Numbered from the stretch's first letter, positions 25,959 through 35,592 are shown. The stretch is DNA of 64,000 nt from Chitinophaga caseinilytica (GCF_038396765.1 NZ_CP150096.1:1347001-1411000); one strand, 5' to 3'. Numbers and translations are program-made. The notes: generated by a model from the letters alone, not told the origin.

Positions 25959-28900
25959 ATGCAAAAATCAGCGGTTTTTGCTAATGGTCGGCTATTGCCA
26001 TTACTGTACAAAGCGGTTTATTCCACGCAAATGCGTTTTGTTATGAGATTTAGTCTCTCTCTCCTGCTCTTCATGATCGTGGGGCTCCAGCTGATGGTAG
26101 CTTCCCCGCTCAAAGGCCAGGCGCTGGATGAAAAGAAAATTACGATGGAAGCACCCAACATCACGCTGGAAAAGGCGCTGGTGCAGCTGGAGAAACTCTC
26201 CGGTTTCAGGGTGGCTTTTGCTACCGAGAAAGTGCAGCGGCACCACCGGGTTTTCATGCCCATGGGCACGCGCAGCGTGAGCGCGGCGCTGGAATCCTTA
26301 CTGCAAAACACGGGAATGGTGTACCGCTACGCGGAAAACACCATCCTGATCGTATCGCAGCCCAGGGAAACCCCCGTTCCCCACGCGGCTCCGGCAGCAG
26401 CGGCAGACTCCACTTTCCCCCTGCGTGGAAAAGTCCTGGATGAAACGGGATTGCAGTTGCCCGGGGTTTCTATCCGGGTGAAAGGCACCACCCGCGGCGT
26501 CTATTCCGACGGCAGCGGACAGTTCGTCCTGGAAGTGTCCCGCGGGGAAGTGGTCCTCTTCTCTTCCGTAGGCTCCATCCAGCAGGAACATATCGTATCC
26601 GGCTCCGCGCCCCTGTCTATCGTTATGGTGGCCGACCACCGTAAACTGGAAGACGTGGTGATCGTGGGATATGGCACCCAGCGCAAAGCAAGCCTCACCG
26701 GCGCCGTGAGCACCGTAGACGTGAAGCGCACCCTCGAATCCAGGCCCATCACCGACATCGGCCGCGGCCTCCAGGGCGCCGTTCCGGGCCTCACTATCAC
26801 CACCGCCAGCGGCGACCTCGGCAGAAACGCCAACATCCGCCTCCGTGGTATGACCGGGTCGCTCAACAATAACGGCAACGGCACCCAGCCGCTGATCCTC
26901 GTCGACAACGTGGAAGTGCCCAGCCTCCAAATGGTAAACCCACAGGATATCGCAGATATCACTGTTCTCAAAGACGCGGCGTCTACCGCCATCTACGGTT
27001 CCCGCGCGGCCTGGGGTGTTGTCCTCATCACCACGAAAAGCGGGAAAAAAGGCGCGCCATCGTCCATCAGCTACAGCAACAACTTCTCCTGGTCCAAGCC
27101 CCTCAACCTCCCGGAAGTGGCGAAATCCTCCGAATGGGCAGTTGCCGCGCTGGAATCCAACCGGCGCTCCAGCAATAACCCCGACAAGATCTCGTTCGGC
27201 GTGCTGGGCATGACCTATGACACGCAAAGCATCCGCAAGATCCGCGAATGGGAACAGCAGTATGGCGGACAAGACCTCGGCGACGAAATGAAGCCCGGCC
27301 GGGATTTTGAAGTGCGCGGCGGGGCGTTTTACCCCATCCGTTCGTGGGACGCGGCAGGCAAATGGATGAAGAAAACATCGCTGCAGCAGAAACACGATCT
27401 CGCATTCTCCGGCGGCGGCGACAAGACGGTGTATCACCTTAGTCTGGGGTACCTCAACCAGACCGGTATCCTCAAGGTGAAAAACGACCGTTTCGACCGG
27501 TATAATGCCACTCTTAATATCAACTCGTCGGTAAACGAATGGATGGACGTTAGGGGGAAAATGATGTTCTCCCAATCGAACCTCACCACGCCGTTCCTCT
27601 ATTCCGCCGCCACTTACGGCCCCTGGTATTACCTCTACCGCTGGCCGCTGACCTACCCTTACGGAACGCTGAACGGCCAGCCCATGCGGAGCATCATCAT
27701 GGAAATGGAGCAAAGTCAGATGGACCGCGCCCGGTCCAACTTCAACCGCGTGCAGGTCGGCACCTCGATCCGCCCCATGGAAGGGCTGACCATCGACGTC
27801 GACTATACGTATTCCACCACCAATACCCGTATACACCAGGTGGGCGGCAAGCTCCGCGGCATCAACTTCTGGTCGGGCTCGCTCGATTACTCGGAAGATT
27901 TCCAGGGTGCCAGCTTCGATATGGTGCGTGACCGATCTGCCTATAACACCATGCACAGCGGCCGCGCCTTCGCGACCTATACAAAGAAGCTGAACGACGA
28001 CCATACTTTCAAAGTACTCGTGGGTACGGACATCGATCAATATACCAGCGGCTACAACAGCTCGGAAAGAAGGAAGCTGATCGATCCCAATTTCGGGGAA
28101 ATCAGCCTCGCCCTCGGCGATCAGTTCGTGGGTGGCGACGCCAGCCATTGGGCCACCAACGGTTACTTCGCGAGAGTGAACTACGACTATAAGAACAAAT
28201 ACCTGCTGGAACTGAATGGCCGGTATAACGGCTCGTCCTGGTTCCCGGAACACGACCAGTGGGCATTCTTCCCGTCGGTTTCGGCGGGTTATGTGGTAAC
28301 GGAAGAGAAGTTCATGAAGCAGCTGCAACCCACGCTTTCGTTCCTGAAGCTCCGCGGCTCCTGGGGGCAGGTGGGCAACCAGTACCTGGGCGGCTACCGC
28401 TTCCTGTCGGTAATGAACTCGGCCAACAGCGGATGGATCATCGGCGGCAACAACATGCTTACATTTTCATCGCCCGGCCTCGTTTCCAGCTCGCTGACAT
28501 GGGAAACCGTTACTACACTCGATTTCGGGGCGGATGCGCGGTTCTTCGACAATAAATTCGGGGTTACTTTCGATTGGTATAGCAGGGTAACGTCTGACAT
28601 GATCACCGGAACTGTGGGCGTTCCGTCTACCCTGGGTACTCCCGCGCCAGTGCTTAACTATGGCGAGCTGACTACCAAAGGCTGGGAGCTGGCCCTGGAC
28701 TGGAACCACCGGCTCGACAATGGCCTCGGCATCAACGTGACGGCGGCTGTGACGGACTTCACCGAAAAACTGACCAAATTCGTAAGCGCCACTAAGAATA
28801 TCTACGGCAACTATGAAGGCCGCAATCTCGGCGAGATTTGGGGATATGAAACCGACCGGATCTTCCAGGAAGGCGATTTCTCCAACCAGGGCGGCGTTTG

Positions 28901-29582
28901 GGTGCCGAAAGACGGCATCCCCGACCAGACGGCCCTCACGCGCGGCAGCGGCTGGTTCCGCTACGGCCCCGGCGATATCAAGTATAAAGACATCAACGGC
29001 GACGGGAAGGTGACCTTTGGCAACGAAACGCTCGACGACCATGGCGACCTGAGAATCATCGGGAACTCCACGCCCCGCTACCAGTACAGCTTCCGCGTGG
29101 GCGCAGACTGGAAGGGCATCGACCTGAGCGTGTTCATGCAGGGCGTTGCCAGGCGCGACCTCTGGGCGTCCGGGCCGGTCGTGATCCCCGGGTACAGGGA
29201 AACCGAAGCCTGGTATGCGCACCAGATGGACTACTGGACGCCTTCCAACCCCAACGCTTTCTATCCCCGCCCCACCAACCACGAACAGCTGGAAAGCACC
29301 AAAAACTTCTACCGCCAAACGAAATATCTGCTGAATATGTCTTACCTGCGCCTGAAAAACCTGACGCTCGGGTACACGCTGCCCACGCACCTCGTTAATC
29401 GCGCGAAATTCAAGTCCGCCAGGATCTTCGTTGCCGGGGAAAACCTGCTGACGTTCGATAAGCTGGACATTCCCATCGATCCGGAAATTGACTATCTCCC
29501 CGAACAATCCGACCGGAACTCCTTTGGCCGCGTATACCCGTACCGCGCCGAATATTCCGTAGGCCTGCAAATCACTTTCTAA
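25959..29582 (+). CDS. SusC/RagA-family TonB-linked transporter with N-terminal STN signalling domain
   Basis: 1,207 residues from ATG 25959 (MQKSAVF); a non-ATG extension to 25920 is possible, and ATG 26031 or 26043 would still keep the signal segment (MRFSLSLLLFMIVGLQLMV). Domains: STN (about 55-133, VRDHH-type pattern ITLEKALVQLEKLSGFRVAF), carboxypeptidase-regulatory-like (about 150-230), plug beginning VVIVGYGTQRKASLTGAVS with DAASTAIYGSRAAWGVVLIT, then a barrel ending SVGLQITF. An STN domain contacts FecR in the periplasm, so this transporter both imports glycan and reports it to the sigma system. SusD starts 21 bp downstream. Confidence 0.95.
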   Translation: MQKSAVFANGRLLPLLYKAVYSTQMRFVMRFSLSLLLFMIVGLQLMVASPLKGQALDEKKITMEAPNITLEKALVQLEKLSGFRVAFATEKVQRHHRVFMPMGTRSVSAALESLLQNTGMVYRYAENTILIVSQPRETPVPHAAPAAAADSTFPLRGKVLDETGLQLPGVSIRVKGTTRGVYSDGSGQFVLEVSRGEVVLFSSVGSIQQEHIVSGSAPLSIVMVADHRKLEDVVIVGYGTQRKASLTGAVSTVDVKRTLESRPITDIGRGLQGAVPGLTITTASGDLGRNANIRLRGMTGSLNNNGNGTQPLILVDNVEVPSLQMVNPQDIADITVLKDAASTAIYGSRAAWGVVLITTKSGKKGAPSSISYSNNFSWSKPLNLPEVAKSSEWAVAALESNRRSSNNPDKISFGVLGMTYDTQSIRKIREWEQQYGGQDLGDEMKPGRDFEVRGGAFYPIRSWDAAGKWMKKTSLQQKHDLAFSGGGDKTVYHLSLGYLNQTGILKVKNDRFDRYNATLNINSSVNEWMDVRGKMMFSQSNLTTPFLYSAATYGPWYYLYRWPLTYPYGTLNGQPMRSIIMEMEQSQMDRARSNFNRVQVGTSIRPMEGLTIDVDYTYSTTNTRIHQVGGKLRGINFWSGSLDYSEDFQGASFDMVRDRSAYNTMHSGRAFATYTKKLNDDHTFKVLVGTDIDQYTSGYNSSERRKLIDPNFGEISLALGDQFVGGDASHWATNGYFARVNYDYKNKYLLELNGRYNGSSWFPEHDQWAFFPSVSAGYVVTEEKFMKQLQPTLSFLKLRGSWGQVGNQYLGGYRFLSVMNSANSGWIIGGNNMLTFSSPGLVSSSLTWETVTTLDFGADARFFDNKFGVTFDWYSRVTSDMITGTVGVPSTLGTPAPVLNYGELTTKGWELALDWNHRLDNGLGINVTAAVTDFTEKLTKFVSATKNIYGNYEGRNLGEIWGYETDRIFQEGDFSNQGGVWVPKDGIPDQTALTRGSGWFRYGPGDIKYKDINGDGKVTFGNETLDDHGDLRIIGNSTPRYQYSFRVGADWKGIDLSVFMQGVARRDLWASGPVVIPGYRETEAWYAHQMDYWTPSNPNAFYPRPTNHEQLESTKNFYRQTKYLLNMSYLRLKNLTLGYTLPTHLVNRAKFKSARIFVAGENLLTFDKLDIPIDPEIDYLPEQSDRNSFGRVYPYRAEYSVGLQITF

Positions 29583-29602
29583 TCGATCAAATCTGACAGG
29601 AT

Positions 29603-31342
29603 ATGAAAATCAAAATATTCGCACTCTTGATAGCGGCCTCCATGGCCGGAGGATGCGGCAAAGACTTCCTCCGGAGAATGCCGCTCGATCAGCTTACCGA
29701 TCAAACTTATTGGACAACCGAAGAAAATGTCCGTGCTTTCGCCTACCGTTTTTACCCTGTGTATTTCTCTGGTTTCAATTCCGGTTTTGCATGGTCTAAC
29801 TATACGTACCTGGGGCAGGGCCTGAACGACGATTTTGCGCCGGAAACGCCGAATCCATTCACCAAACAGATTCCCACAACGTCTACCAACTGGGGCTTCA
29901 CCCGCGTCCGCGACGCCAACCTCATGCTGGCCCGCGTGCAAGGCATGGCCAATTTGCAGCCGGCCACCCGCGAGCACTGGATGGGTGTAGCCCGGTTATT
30001 CCGCGCCATGGCGTATTACCAGCTGGTCAACGATTACGGGGATGTGCAGTGGTACGACCGGCCCCTCGATATCATCGAGGAAAAAGAGCTCTTCAAACCC
30101 CGCGACACCCGCACCATCGTCATGGACCACCTGCAGGAAGACCTGGAATTCGCCGCCGCCAAAATCCGTGAATCGGACGGCGCCAAAGGCCTCAACGTCA
30201 CCAAATGGGTTGCGCTCGCGTATATGTCGAGGATCATGCTGTTCGAAGGAACCTGGCAGAAGTACCACGCCAACAACGCCGAGAAATCCAAAAAATACCT
30301 CGAAGCGGCCAAATGGGCGGCCAATGAAGTGATCACCAAAGGGGGATTCGAATTTTCCCACGGCTACCGCGAATCGTTCAACTCCCTGGACCTCGCATCC
30401 AACAAGGAAATGATCATGTACCGCAGTTACGTGACCGGTGTGCTCACCCATTCCATGATGAGCTACGTAAACACCGATGCGCAGGTAGGACCGTCTAAAA
30501 ACCTGGTGGAATCATACTTATGCAAAGACGGGCTTCCCATCGGCTTGTCGCCCCAGTACAAAGGCGATAAAACGATGGCCGACGTGCTGACCGATCGCGA
30601 TCCCCGGCTCGGCCATACCGTTGCCCCGGCACTGCGGCCCACGGGCTCGAAAGGGCGCTTCAACAATTATGCGACGTCTACCTCCGGGTATGCACACCAT
30701 AAATTCCTGAACGAGGCCATCGCCGGGCTGCCCAACGGCACCAGTAACCAGAACGATACCGATGCGCCGGTGGTCAGGCTGGGCGAGGTGATGGTCAATT
30801 ACGCGGAAGCTTGTGCGGAATTGGGTACCCTCACGCAGGCAGACCTCGATAAATCCATCAACAAACTGCGCGCGCGGCCGGTTAACAACGCCAACCCCCT
30901 TCCGCCGCTACAGGTATTAGGCGGGCAACCCGCCGTGAACGGAGTGGCGTACGACGATCCCGCGCGCGACCCGGCAGTGCCGGCCCTGATCTGGGAAATC
31001 CGTCGCGAGCGCCGGGTGGAGCTCAGTATGGAAGGGTTCCGGCTCGATGATCTGCGCCGCTGGAAGAAAATGGGCTATGCAGATACCCGCGCCAATTCGG
31101 ACATCAACCGCGGCGCCTGGATCAAGCGGTCGGAATGGGAGAAAGCCGGCGGCGGATCCTGGCTCGTGAATATTACGCTGACCGGTACAGACGAAGGTTA
31201 CATCGTTCCATCCGTTTCCGCGAACGCAGACAGGATTTTTGACAACGAGCGCGTATATTTGACCCCGATCCCTGCCGATCAGATCAAAATATTCTCCGAT
31301 AAGGGATATGAACTGAAGCAGAATCCTCTTTGGTCAAATTAA
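29603..31342 (+). CDS. SusD/RagB-family glycan-binding lipoprotein (second locus)
   Basis: 579 residues. Lipobox MAGGC (Cys about 18) marks a lipoprotein, anchored at the cell surface in this family. SusD signatures: WTTEENVRAFAYRFYPVYF, LMLARVQGMANL, ARLFRAMAYYQLVNDYGDVQ, VRLGEVMVNYAEACAELG, IRRERRVELSMEGFRLDDLR and the terminal YLTPIPADQIKIF...LKQNPLW. It is the surface glycan-binding lid of the upstream SusC. The sequence is clearly diverged from the first SusD, so the two loci take up different substrates. NagA follows 13 bp later, in the same operon. Confidence 0.95.
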   Translation: MKIKIFALLIAASMAGGCGKDFLRRMPLDQLTDQTYWTTEENVRAFAYRFYPVYFSGFNSGFAWSNYTYLGQGLNDDFAPETPNPFTKQIPTTSTNWGFTRVRDANLMLARVQGMANLQPATREHWMGVARLFRAMAYYQLVNDYGDVQWYDRPLDIIEEKELFKPRDTRTIVMDHLQEDLEFAAAKIRESDGAKGLNVTKWVALAYMSRIMLFEGTWQKYHANNAEKSKKYLEAAKWAANEVITKGGFEFSHGYRESFNSLDLASNKEMIMYRSYVTGVLTHSMMSYVNTDAQVGPSKNLVESYLCKDGLPIGLSPQYKGDKTMADVLTDRDPRLGHTVAPALRPTGSKGRFNNYATSTSGYAHHKFLNEAIAGLPNGTSNQNDTDAPVVRLGEVMVNYAEACAELGTLTQADLDKSINKLRARPVNNANPLPPLQVLGGQPAVNGVAYDDPARDPAVPALIWEIRRERRVELSMEGFRLDDLRRWKKMGYADTRANSDINRGAWIKRSEWEKAGGGSWLVNITLTGTDEGYIVPSVSANADRIFDNERVYLTPIPADQIKIFSDKGYELKQNPLWSN

Positions 31343-31355
31343 AACTCCTTGATTT

Positions 31356-32456
31356 ATGCTGCTGGCACTGACGCAATCGCGGATTTTTACCGGAAAAGAA
31401 ACAAGAACAGGCGAGGCCCTGCTACTGGAAAACGGAAGAATTTTAGGACTGGTCAGTGAAAACAGCATCCCTTCAGATTATTACATCATCCATCATCCCG
31501 GGATGACGATCGTTCCGGGACTGCTGGATTTGCAGATATACGGAGGAGGCGGCGTACTTTTTTCGGACGCTCCCTCCTCCGCTGCTTTGTACGATATGGC
31601 CGCGGGGCTCGTGAAGACCGGGACGTCGGGTTTCCTCATCACCCTGGCCACCAACCGGCTGGAAGTGTTTGAAGCGGCGATGGACGTGGTCAGGGAAAAT
31701 CCACATCCCGCCGTGCTGGGCCTTCATCTCGAGGGGCCGTACATCAATCCCGTAAAGCGCGGCGCCCACATCCCGGATTGTATCCGCAAACCGGAGCGCA
31801 GGGAAGTGGAAGCGCTCCTCAAGCGCGCCGCTGGCACCGTCAAAATGATGACCATCGCCCCGGAATTGATGGATGCAGACATCATTCGGCTCCTGCTCGA
31901 CCATGGCGTGGTATTATCCGCCGGCCATAGCAATGCCACTTTTGAAGAAGGAAAGGCCGGTTTCGACGCCGGTATCCAGACGGCCACGCACCTTTTCAAC
32001 GCCATGAGCCCGTTCCATCACCGCGATGTAGGGCTGCCCGGCGCGGTGTACCAGTCCAACGCGCATGCCAGCATCATCCCCGACGGGATCCATGTGAGTT
32101 ACGAAGCTTTGTCGATCAGTAAGAAAGTCATGGGCGAGCGATTGTTCCTCATTACCGACGCGGTGGAGAAAAGCGAAGGCGCTTATCCGCACATCCGGCA
32201 AAAGGATCGCTTTACGTTACCGGACGGCACGCTTTCCGGCTCGGCGATCACGCTGGCGGAAGGCATCCGGAACTGTGTGCAACATGTGGGCATCCCGTTC
32301 GAAGAAGCGGTGCGGATGGCTACGGCGTACCCTGCGAAACTGATGGGGTATACAGACATCGGCGCCATTCGCGCAGGATTCCGCGCCAACCTCACTTTGC
32401 TCGATGCAGCCGGCAATCCCGGAGGCGTGTACCTCGACGGGCAATTCCATCAATAA
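31356..32456 (+). CDS. nagA: N-acetylglucosamine-6-phosphate deacetylase
   Basis: 366 residues, amidohydrolase fold. It removes acetate from GlcNAc-6-phosphate in the cytoplasm, giving glucosamine-6-phosphate. Motifs: VPGLLDLQIYGGGG (53-66), HLEGPYI with metal ligand Glu126, SAGHSNAT with His191, THLFNAMSPFHHR with His212, and ITDAV with catalytic Asp268. The first strand has Gln60-x-Tyr62 where many amidohydrolases have HxH. E. coli NagA also lacks HxH (Gln-x-Asn) and binds one metal, so this is a mononuclear-type NagA. Its place right behind SusC/SusD suggests that the imported glycan contains GlcNAc. A strong terminator follows. Confidence 0.93.
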   Translation: MLLALTQSRIFTGKETRTGEALLLENGRILGLVSENSIPSDYYIIHHPGMTIVPGLLDLQIYGGGGVLFSDAPSSAALYDMAAGLVKTGTSGFLITLATNRLEVFEAAMDVVRENPHPAVLGLHLEGPYINPVKRGAHIPDCIRKPERREVEALLKRAAGTVKMMTIAPELMDADIIRLLLDHGVVLSAGHSNATFEEGKAGFDAGIQTATHLFNAMSPFHHRDVGLPGAVYQSNAHASIIPDGIHVSYEALSISKKVMGERLFLITDAVEKSEGAYPHIRQKDRFTLPDGTLSGSAITLAEGIRNCVQHVGIPFEEAVRMATAYPAKLMGYTDIGAIRAGFRANLTLLDAAGNPGGVYLDGQFHQ

Positions 32457-32478
32457 TATTTCCGGAGAAGAAACAGGG

Positions 32479-32509
32479 AGGCCGGGCGCATAAAGTGCCC
32501 GGCCTTTTT
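32479..32509 (+). terminator. Terminator after nagA
   Basis: A perfect 9-bp stem AGGCCGGGC/GCCCGGCCT with a 9-nt loop is followed by TTTTA, 22 bp after the nagA stop. It closes the second uptake operon. Confidence 0.9.
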
Positions 32510-32567
32510 ATGAATGAAGCTTTGTAGTGAAAAGCTTTGTGATGTAAATGCCTGCCATGAAATAGCG

Positions 32568-33122
32568 TTAGCTTTTGCGGACGAACTTCGGATACAAAAG
32601 GATGGAGGAATCGTGTTGCCAGTTAAAGCGGTAGCCGGAATCCGTAACACGGATCCGCCCGGCATAATTCACGTTTTTGAAATTGATCCGGAACGGATAG
32701 ATACCATTGGCTTTGGTGTTGAAGGGAATGAAGAACTGACCGTGAACGTACTGGGTCGTTAACGGGGTGTAACCGATGGGTTGCTTCACGCCGAAGGTCA
32801 ATGCGCCGGTGTTGACCAGGTTGAAATAACCCAGTATGACGTTGTAATAATTGTACAATTCCTGCGTCTTGACGGATATCCATAGGAAAGAATCAACCAC
32901 TCCCGGTTCTACGAGCAGCCGGTTGGAGATGAGGGGAATGCTGTCGTGGATCGTGTCGGTGGGAATGGTGTCGATCGTGTCAATAGGAATGGAATCCGCC
33001 AGGCTGGATAAGGAGGATTTCGCCAGTTGCTGGTCGGACAGCACCTTGTTTTCCTTGGTACAGGAATACATACCGTACAACGCGGCGAAAGCAAGGGCAA
33101 GATAGAGCATGGGTTTTTTCAT
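32568..33122 (-). CDS. Hypothetical lipoprotein
   Basis: 184 residues from ATG 33122 (MKKPMLYLALAFAALYG, then a lipobox-like GMYSC). The frame stays open upstream of this ATG, but that extension is antisense to the barrel gene and lacks coding character. Residues 40-65 are an acidic/Thr-rich tether (IDTIDTIPTDTIHDSIPL); the rest has a beta-rich pattern (NLVNTGALTFGVKQP, YPFRINFKNVNYAGRIRV). No family recognised. It lies 58 bp after the end of the sigma/barrel pair on the same strand and could be co-transcribed with it. Confidence 0.75.
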   Translation of the reverse strand: MKKPMLYLALAFAALYGMYSCTKENKVLSDQQLAKSSLSSLADSIPIDTIDTIPTDTIHDSIPLISNRLLVEPGVVDSFLWISVKTQELYNYYNVILGYFNLVNTGALTFGVKQPIGYTPLTTQYVHGQFFIPFNTKANGIYPFRINFKNVNYAGRIRVTDSGYRFNWQHDSSILLYPKFVRKS

Positions 33123-33180
33123 TGCATGAAGTTTTATACTGTTACAGACAGCATACACATCCGCGAAGGTTGGGTGCCGC

Positions 33181-34971
33181 TTATTTTTTTCTGAAATAAT
33201 ATCGGAGATGAAGCGAGATGAGTTGTTTTCCGGGGGATGGGTGGGCCGGTTGCAGCGTGAACCGGGTAGACGAAGCACTTTCCGCGAAACGAAGCTGATA
33301 TTGCGCGCCGATGCGCCAATGGGTCGACAGCCGGTAGTCGGCTCCCGCTTGCCAGGAAATCCCGAAACTCCCTGGTACGCCGCTCCTCCGGAAATCGGGT
33401 GTTTCCTTTTGCGGATCGAAGTTGGAGCCCGAGGGTTCGTAGACATTTTGCGAGGTGCCGCTTTGTCCGGCCCGGAAACTGGCGGAGATGCCGGTAGATA
33501 ATTCCCAATTACGGAGGGTGATGGCGACAGGCAAACCGACAACGGCGTAGGAAGTGTTTCGGAGGATGTAGCGGGTATGGCCGCTGTCTGCCGGGAAGCG
33601 CACCGCGGAATCCTGGCGGGTGGGTTTGTAGTACGGAAGTTGATATTCCTGTTCCTTGCCCGAGAAATATTGCACGCCGGCGTAAGGGCGCAGTACGGTC
33701 CTGTTTCCCAGGCGGACGGAATATTCCACGAAGAGCCCTGCGCCGAAGGCGCTTCCTGTGCTAAAGGATGTTGCCAGGCGAAGGCTCAGGCCGCCGGATG
33801 AGTAGGGGGCCCGGGATGGAGGTGCCTGTCCGGCAGCGAGTTCTTTAGGCACAATCCTTAACCCGGAAGCGATTACCGGCCATTCCGTGCGGATGGGCGA
33901 CAGGTCGAAGCGGGATATGGCGGATGGGGGATTATCGTTTTTGTTTGCGATGTCGGCGGTGGAATTTGGTTGGGGTTTTGGGGAGTTGGGGTTTTGGTGG
34001 GATGTAGCAGGATTTTCTGGGTTTGTGTTTGATGGGAAATCATTGATTTTGCTTTTGTTATGGAGGTGCGCGTCGGGATTTGATTGGGGTTGTGGTGTGT
34101 TGGGGTTTTTGCGGGATATATCAGGATTGTCTGGGTGTGTGTTTGATGGGAAATCATTGGTTTTGCTTGTGCTATGAAGACTCGCGTCGGGATTTGATAG
34201 GGGGTGCGGTGTATTGGGTTTTTTGCGGGATGTATTTTTTGTGGGTGGAGCGATGGACGTATTATTTTGCAGGGATCTGCTCGCAGTGCCAGCCGAATTT
34301 TTGGTTACGTCAGGTTGTTTTTCCAGGATTTCCTTACGGCGTGCGTAAGAAATTCCCCGGGGCCCATGATATTCATTTTCCCCTGAAACGCTTCTGCCGG
34401 AAGCGGGCATTCTTTTATTTTGAAATGCAGGCTCATCGCTGTTCTGTGTATGACGGAAGGGAACGCTACGATCCTCCTTCCCATCCTTCAAATCCCCGCT
34501 ACTTCCATACCCCACGCCACCACGGTCCTCCGTCCCAACACCTATCCCCCCGTGCTTTTCATTTTCCGATGGTGTAATACCATTCAGCCAAATCCCTGCG
34601 CTATCCATCCCACGCTTCCCCAATTCCCATCCCGCGGTATCAGTTACCCCGGCATCCCGCGTTTCTCCCATCAACGCCACGTCTTTTCCATTCCACCACA
34701 TCGCGCTATCAGCAGCCCCGGTATCCCGCGTTTCCTCCCACCGCACCGCGCCCTGCATCCACGCGAAGCATGCCGCAAACCCCAGCAGCACCACCACTTC
34801 CACCCAGAAAGTTCCCCCGCCACCGGAAGCCGGAGGCTCGCGGTGTGCATCGAGCAGGTCGCGCATGAGCGCCCACGAGGCTTCCTTTTCCGAAGCGGAT
34901 GCCACCGGAGGCGCCTGGTTTAGTGCTGCCGTTCTAAGCAATTCTTCAATATCTGGCTGTGGGTGGCGCAT
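33181..34971 (-). CDS. Sigma-linked membrane protein with inner-membrane helix, repetitive linker and outer-membrane beta-barrel
   Basis: 596 residues. The first ~50 are short helices with a conserved-looking ASWALMRDLLD, like small anti-sigma domains. One membrane helix follows (about 54-75, FWVEVVVLLGFAACFAWMQ). Then comes a ~300-residue low-complexity linker rich in Asn, Pro, Ser and Lys, including about 2.4 copies of a 38-residue unit. The last ~210 residues alternate like an outer-membrane barrel (LSLRLATSFSTGSAFGAGLF, WELSTGISASFRAG, LISLHLRYYFRKK) and end with aromatic/basic residues. The start overlaps the 3' end of the ECF sigma gene by 26 bp. Inference: an anti-sigma factor physically joined to an outer-membrane sensor, spanning the envelope. 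Confidence 0.7.
   Translation of the reverse strand: MRHPQPDIEELLRTAALNQAPPVASASEKEASWALMRDLLDAHREPPASGGGGTFWVEVVVLLGFAACFAWMQGAVRWEETRDTGAADSAMWWNGKDVALMGETRDAGVTDTAGWELGKRGMDSAGIWLNGITPSENEKHGGIGVGTEDRGGVGYGSSGDLKDGKEDRSVPFRHTQNSDEPAFQNKRMPASGRSVSGENEYHGPRGISYARRKEILEKQPDVTKNSAGTASRSLQNNTSIAPPTKNTSRKKPNTPHPLSNPDASLHSTSKTNDFPSNTHPDNPDISRKNPNTPQPQSNPDAHLHNKSKINDFPSNTNPENPATSHQNPNSPKPQPNSTADIANKNDNPPSAISRFDLSPIRTEWPVIASGLRIVPKELAAGQAPPSRAPYSSGGLSLRLATSFSTGSAFGAGLFVEYSVRLGNRTVLRPYAGVQYFSGKEQEYQLPYYKPTRQDSAVRFPADSGHTRYILRNTSYAVVGLPVAITLRNWELSTGISASFRAGQSGTSQNVYEPSGSNFDPQKETPDFRRSGVPGSFGISWQAGADYRLSTHWRIGAQYQLRFAESASSTRFTLQPAHPSPGKQLISLHLRYYFRKK
33960..34235 (-). repeat. 114-bp tandem repeat coding for the linker of the barrel protein
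   Basis: About 2.4 copies of a 114-bp (38-codon) unit; for example, the 17-base segment beginning tttgatggg recurs at 34028 and 34142. The units encode NPNTPQPQSNPD and KINDFPSNT-type segments. Copy number changes would alter linker length without breaking the frame. Confidence 0.8.
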
Positions 34972-35560
34972 TGCGTTTGTTCAAAAATTCCTTTAATAGC
35001 CGCTTTCCTTCGGAAACATGCCATTTCGACGTTCCGGTGCTGATCCCCAGCATCGCGGCGATCTCCTTATGGGAATAACCTTCAATGATGAACAGGTTCA
35101 CCGCCATCCGCGTTGCGGGCGGTAAAAAATGCAATAACTGTAATAACTCCCGGTATGCCGCCGGCTCACTCCCGTCGCGCACCTCCACCTCCGGCGGCAA
35201 CGCCGTTTCCGACTGCAGCCGCAACTGGTTGGCCCGGTAATAATCCGCCGCCGCATGATGCACGATCCGCCGCAGCCAGCCCTCAAAACTCCCCGTGCCG
35301 CTGTATTGCGATATCCGCGTAAATGCTCTCAGAAATCCATTGTTGAGAATGGTAACCGCCGCGTCAGGATCAGGGAACGTCCGCTTGATAACCGCCATCA
35401 TGCGGTCGTAATAGTGCTTGTACAGCCGCTCCTGGCATAAACGATCCTGCCGCCGGCAGCCTTCCAGCCAGGCGGTGAGTTCCCCCGGCCCAGGACCTGC
35501 CTGGCCGGCGATATGTGCGTCATGATTTCCCAAGGATGCTATGTAGACATAGACATCCAT
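34946..35560 (-). CDS. ECF-type RNA polymerase sigma factor
   Basis: 204 residues. A ~35-residue N-terminal extension is followed by sigma-2 (ERLYKHYYDRMMAVIKRTFP, ILNNGFLRAFTRISQYSGTG, FEGWLRRIVHHAAADYYR) and sigma-4 (LHFLPPATRMAVNLFIIEGY, SHKEIAAMLGISTGTSKWHV). It directs RNA polymerase to a small regulon, usually held inactive by a partner anti-sigma. The next gene overlaps by 26 bp and codes for a membrane protein with a short cytoplasmic N-terminus, the likely partner. The regulon is not visible; self-regulation is typical. Confidence 0.9.
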   Translation of the reverse strand: MDVYVYIASLGNHDAHIAGQAGPGPGELTAWLEGCRRQDRLCQERLYKHYYDRMMAVIKRTFPDPDAAVTILNNGFLRAFTRISQYSGTGSFEGWLRRIVHHAAADYYRANQLRLQSETALPPEVEVRDGSEPAAYRELLQLLHFLPPATRMAVNLFIIEGYSHKEIAAMLGISTGTSKWHVSEGKRLLKEFLNKRNAPPTARY

Positions 35561-35592
35561 CGAGGGATCGTAGGTTGGGTACGTACGAAAAT

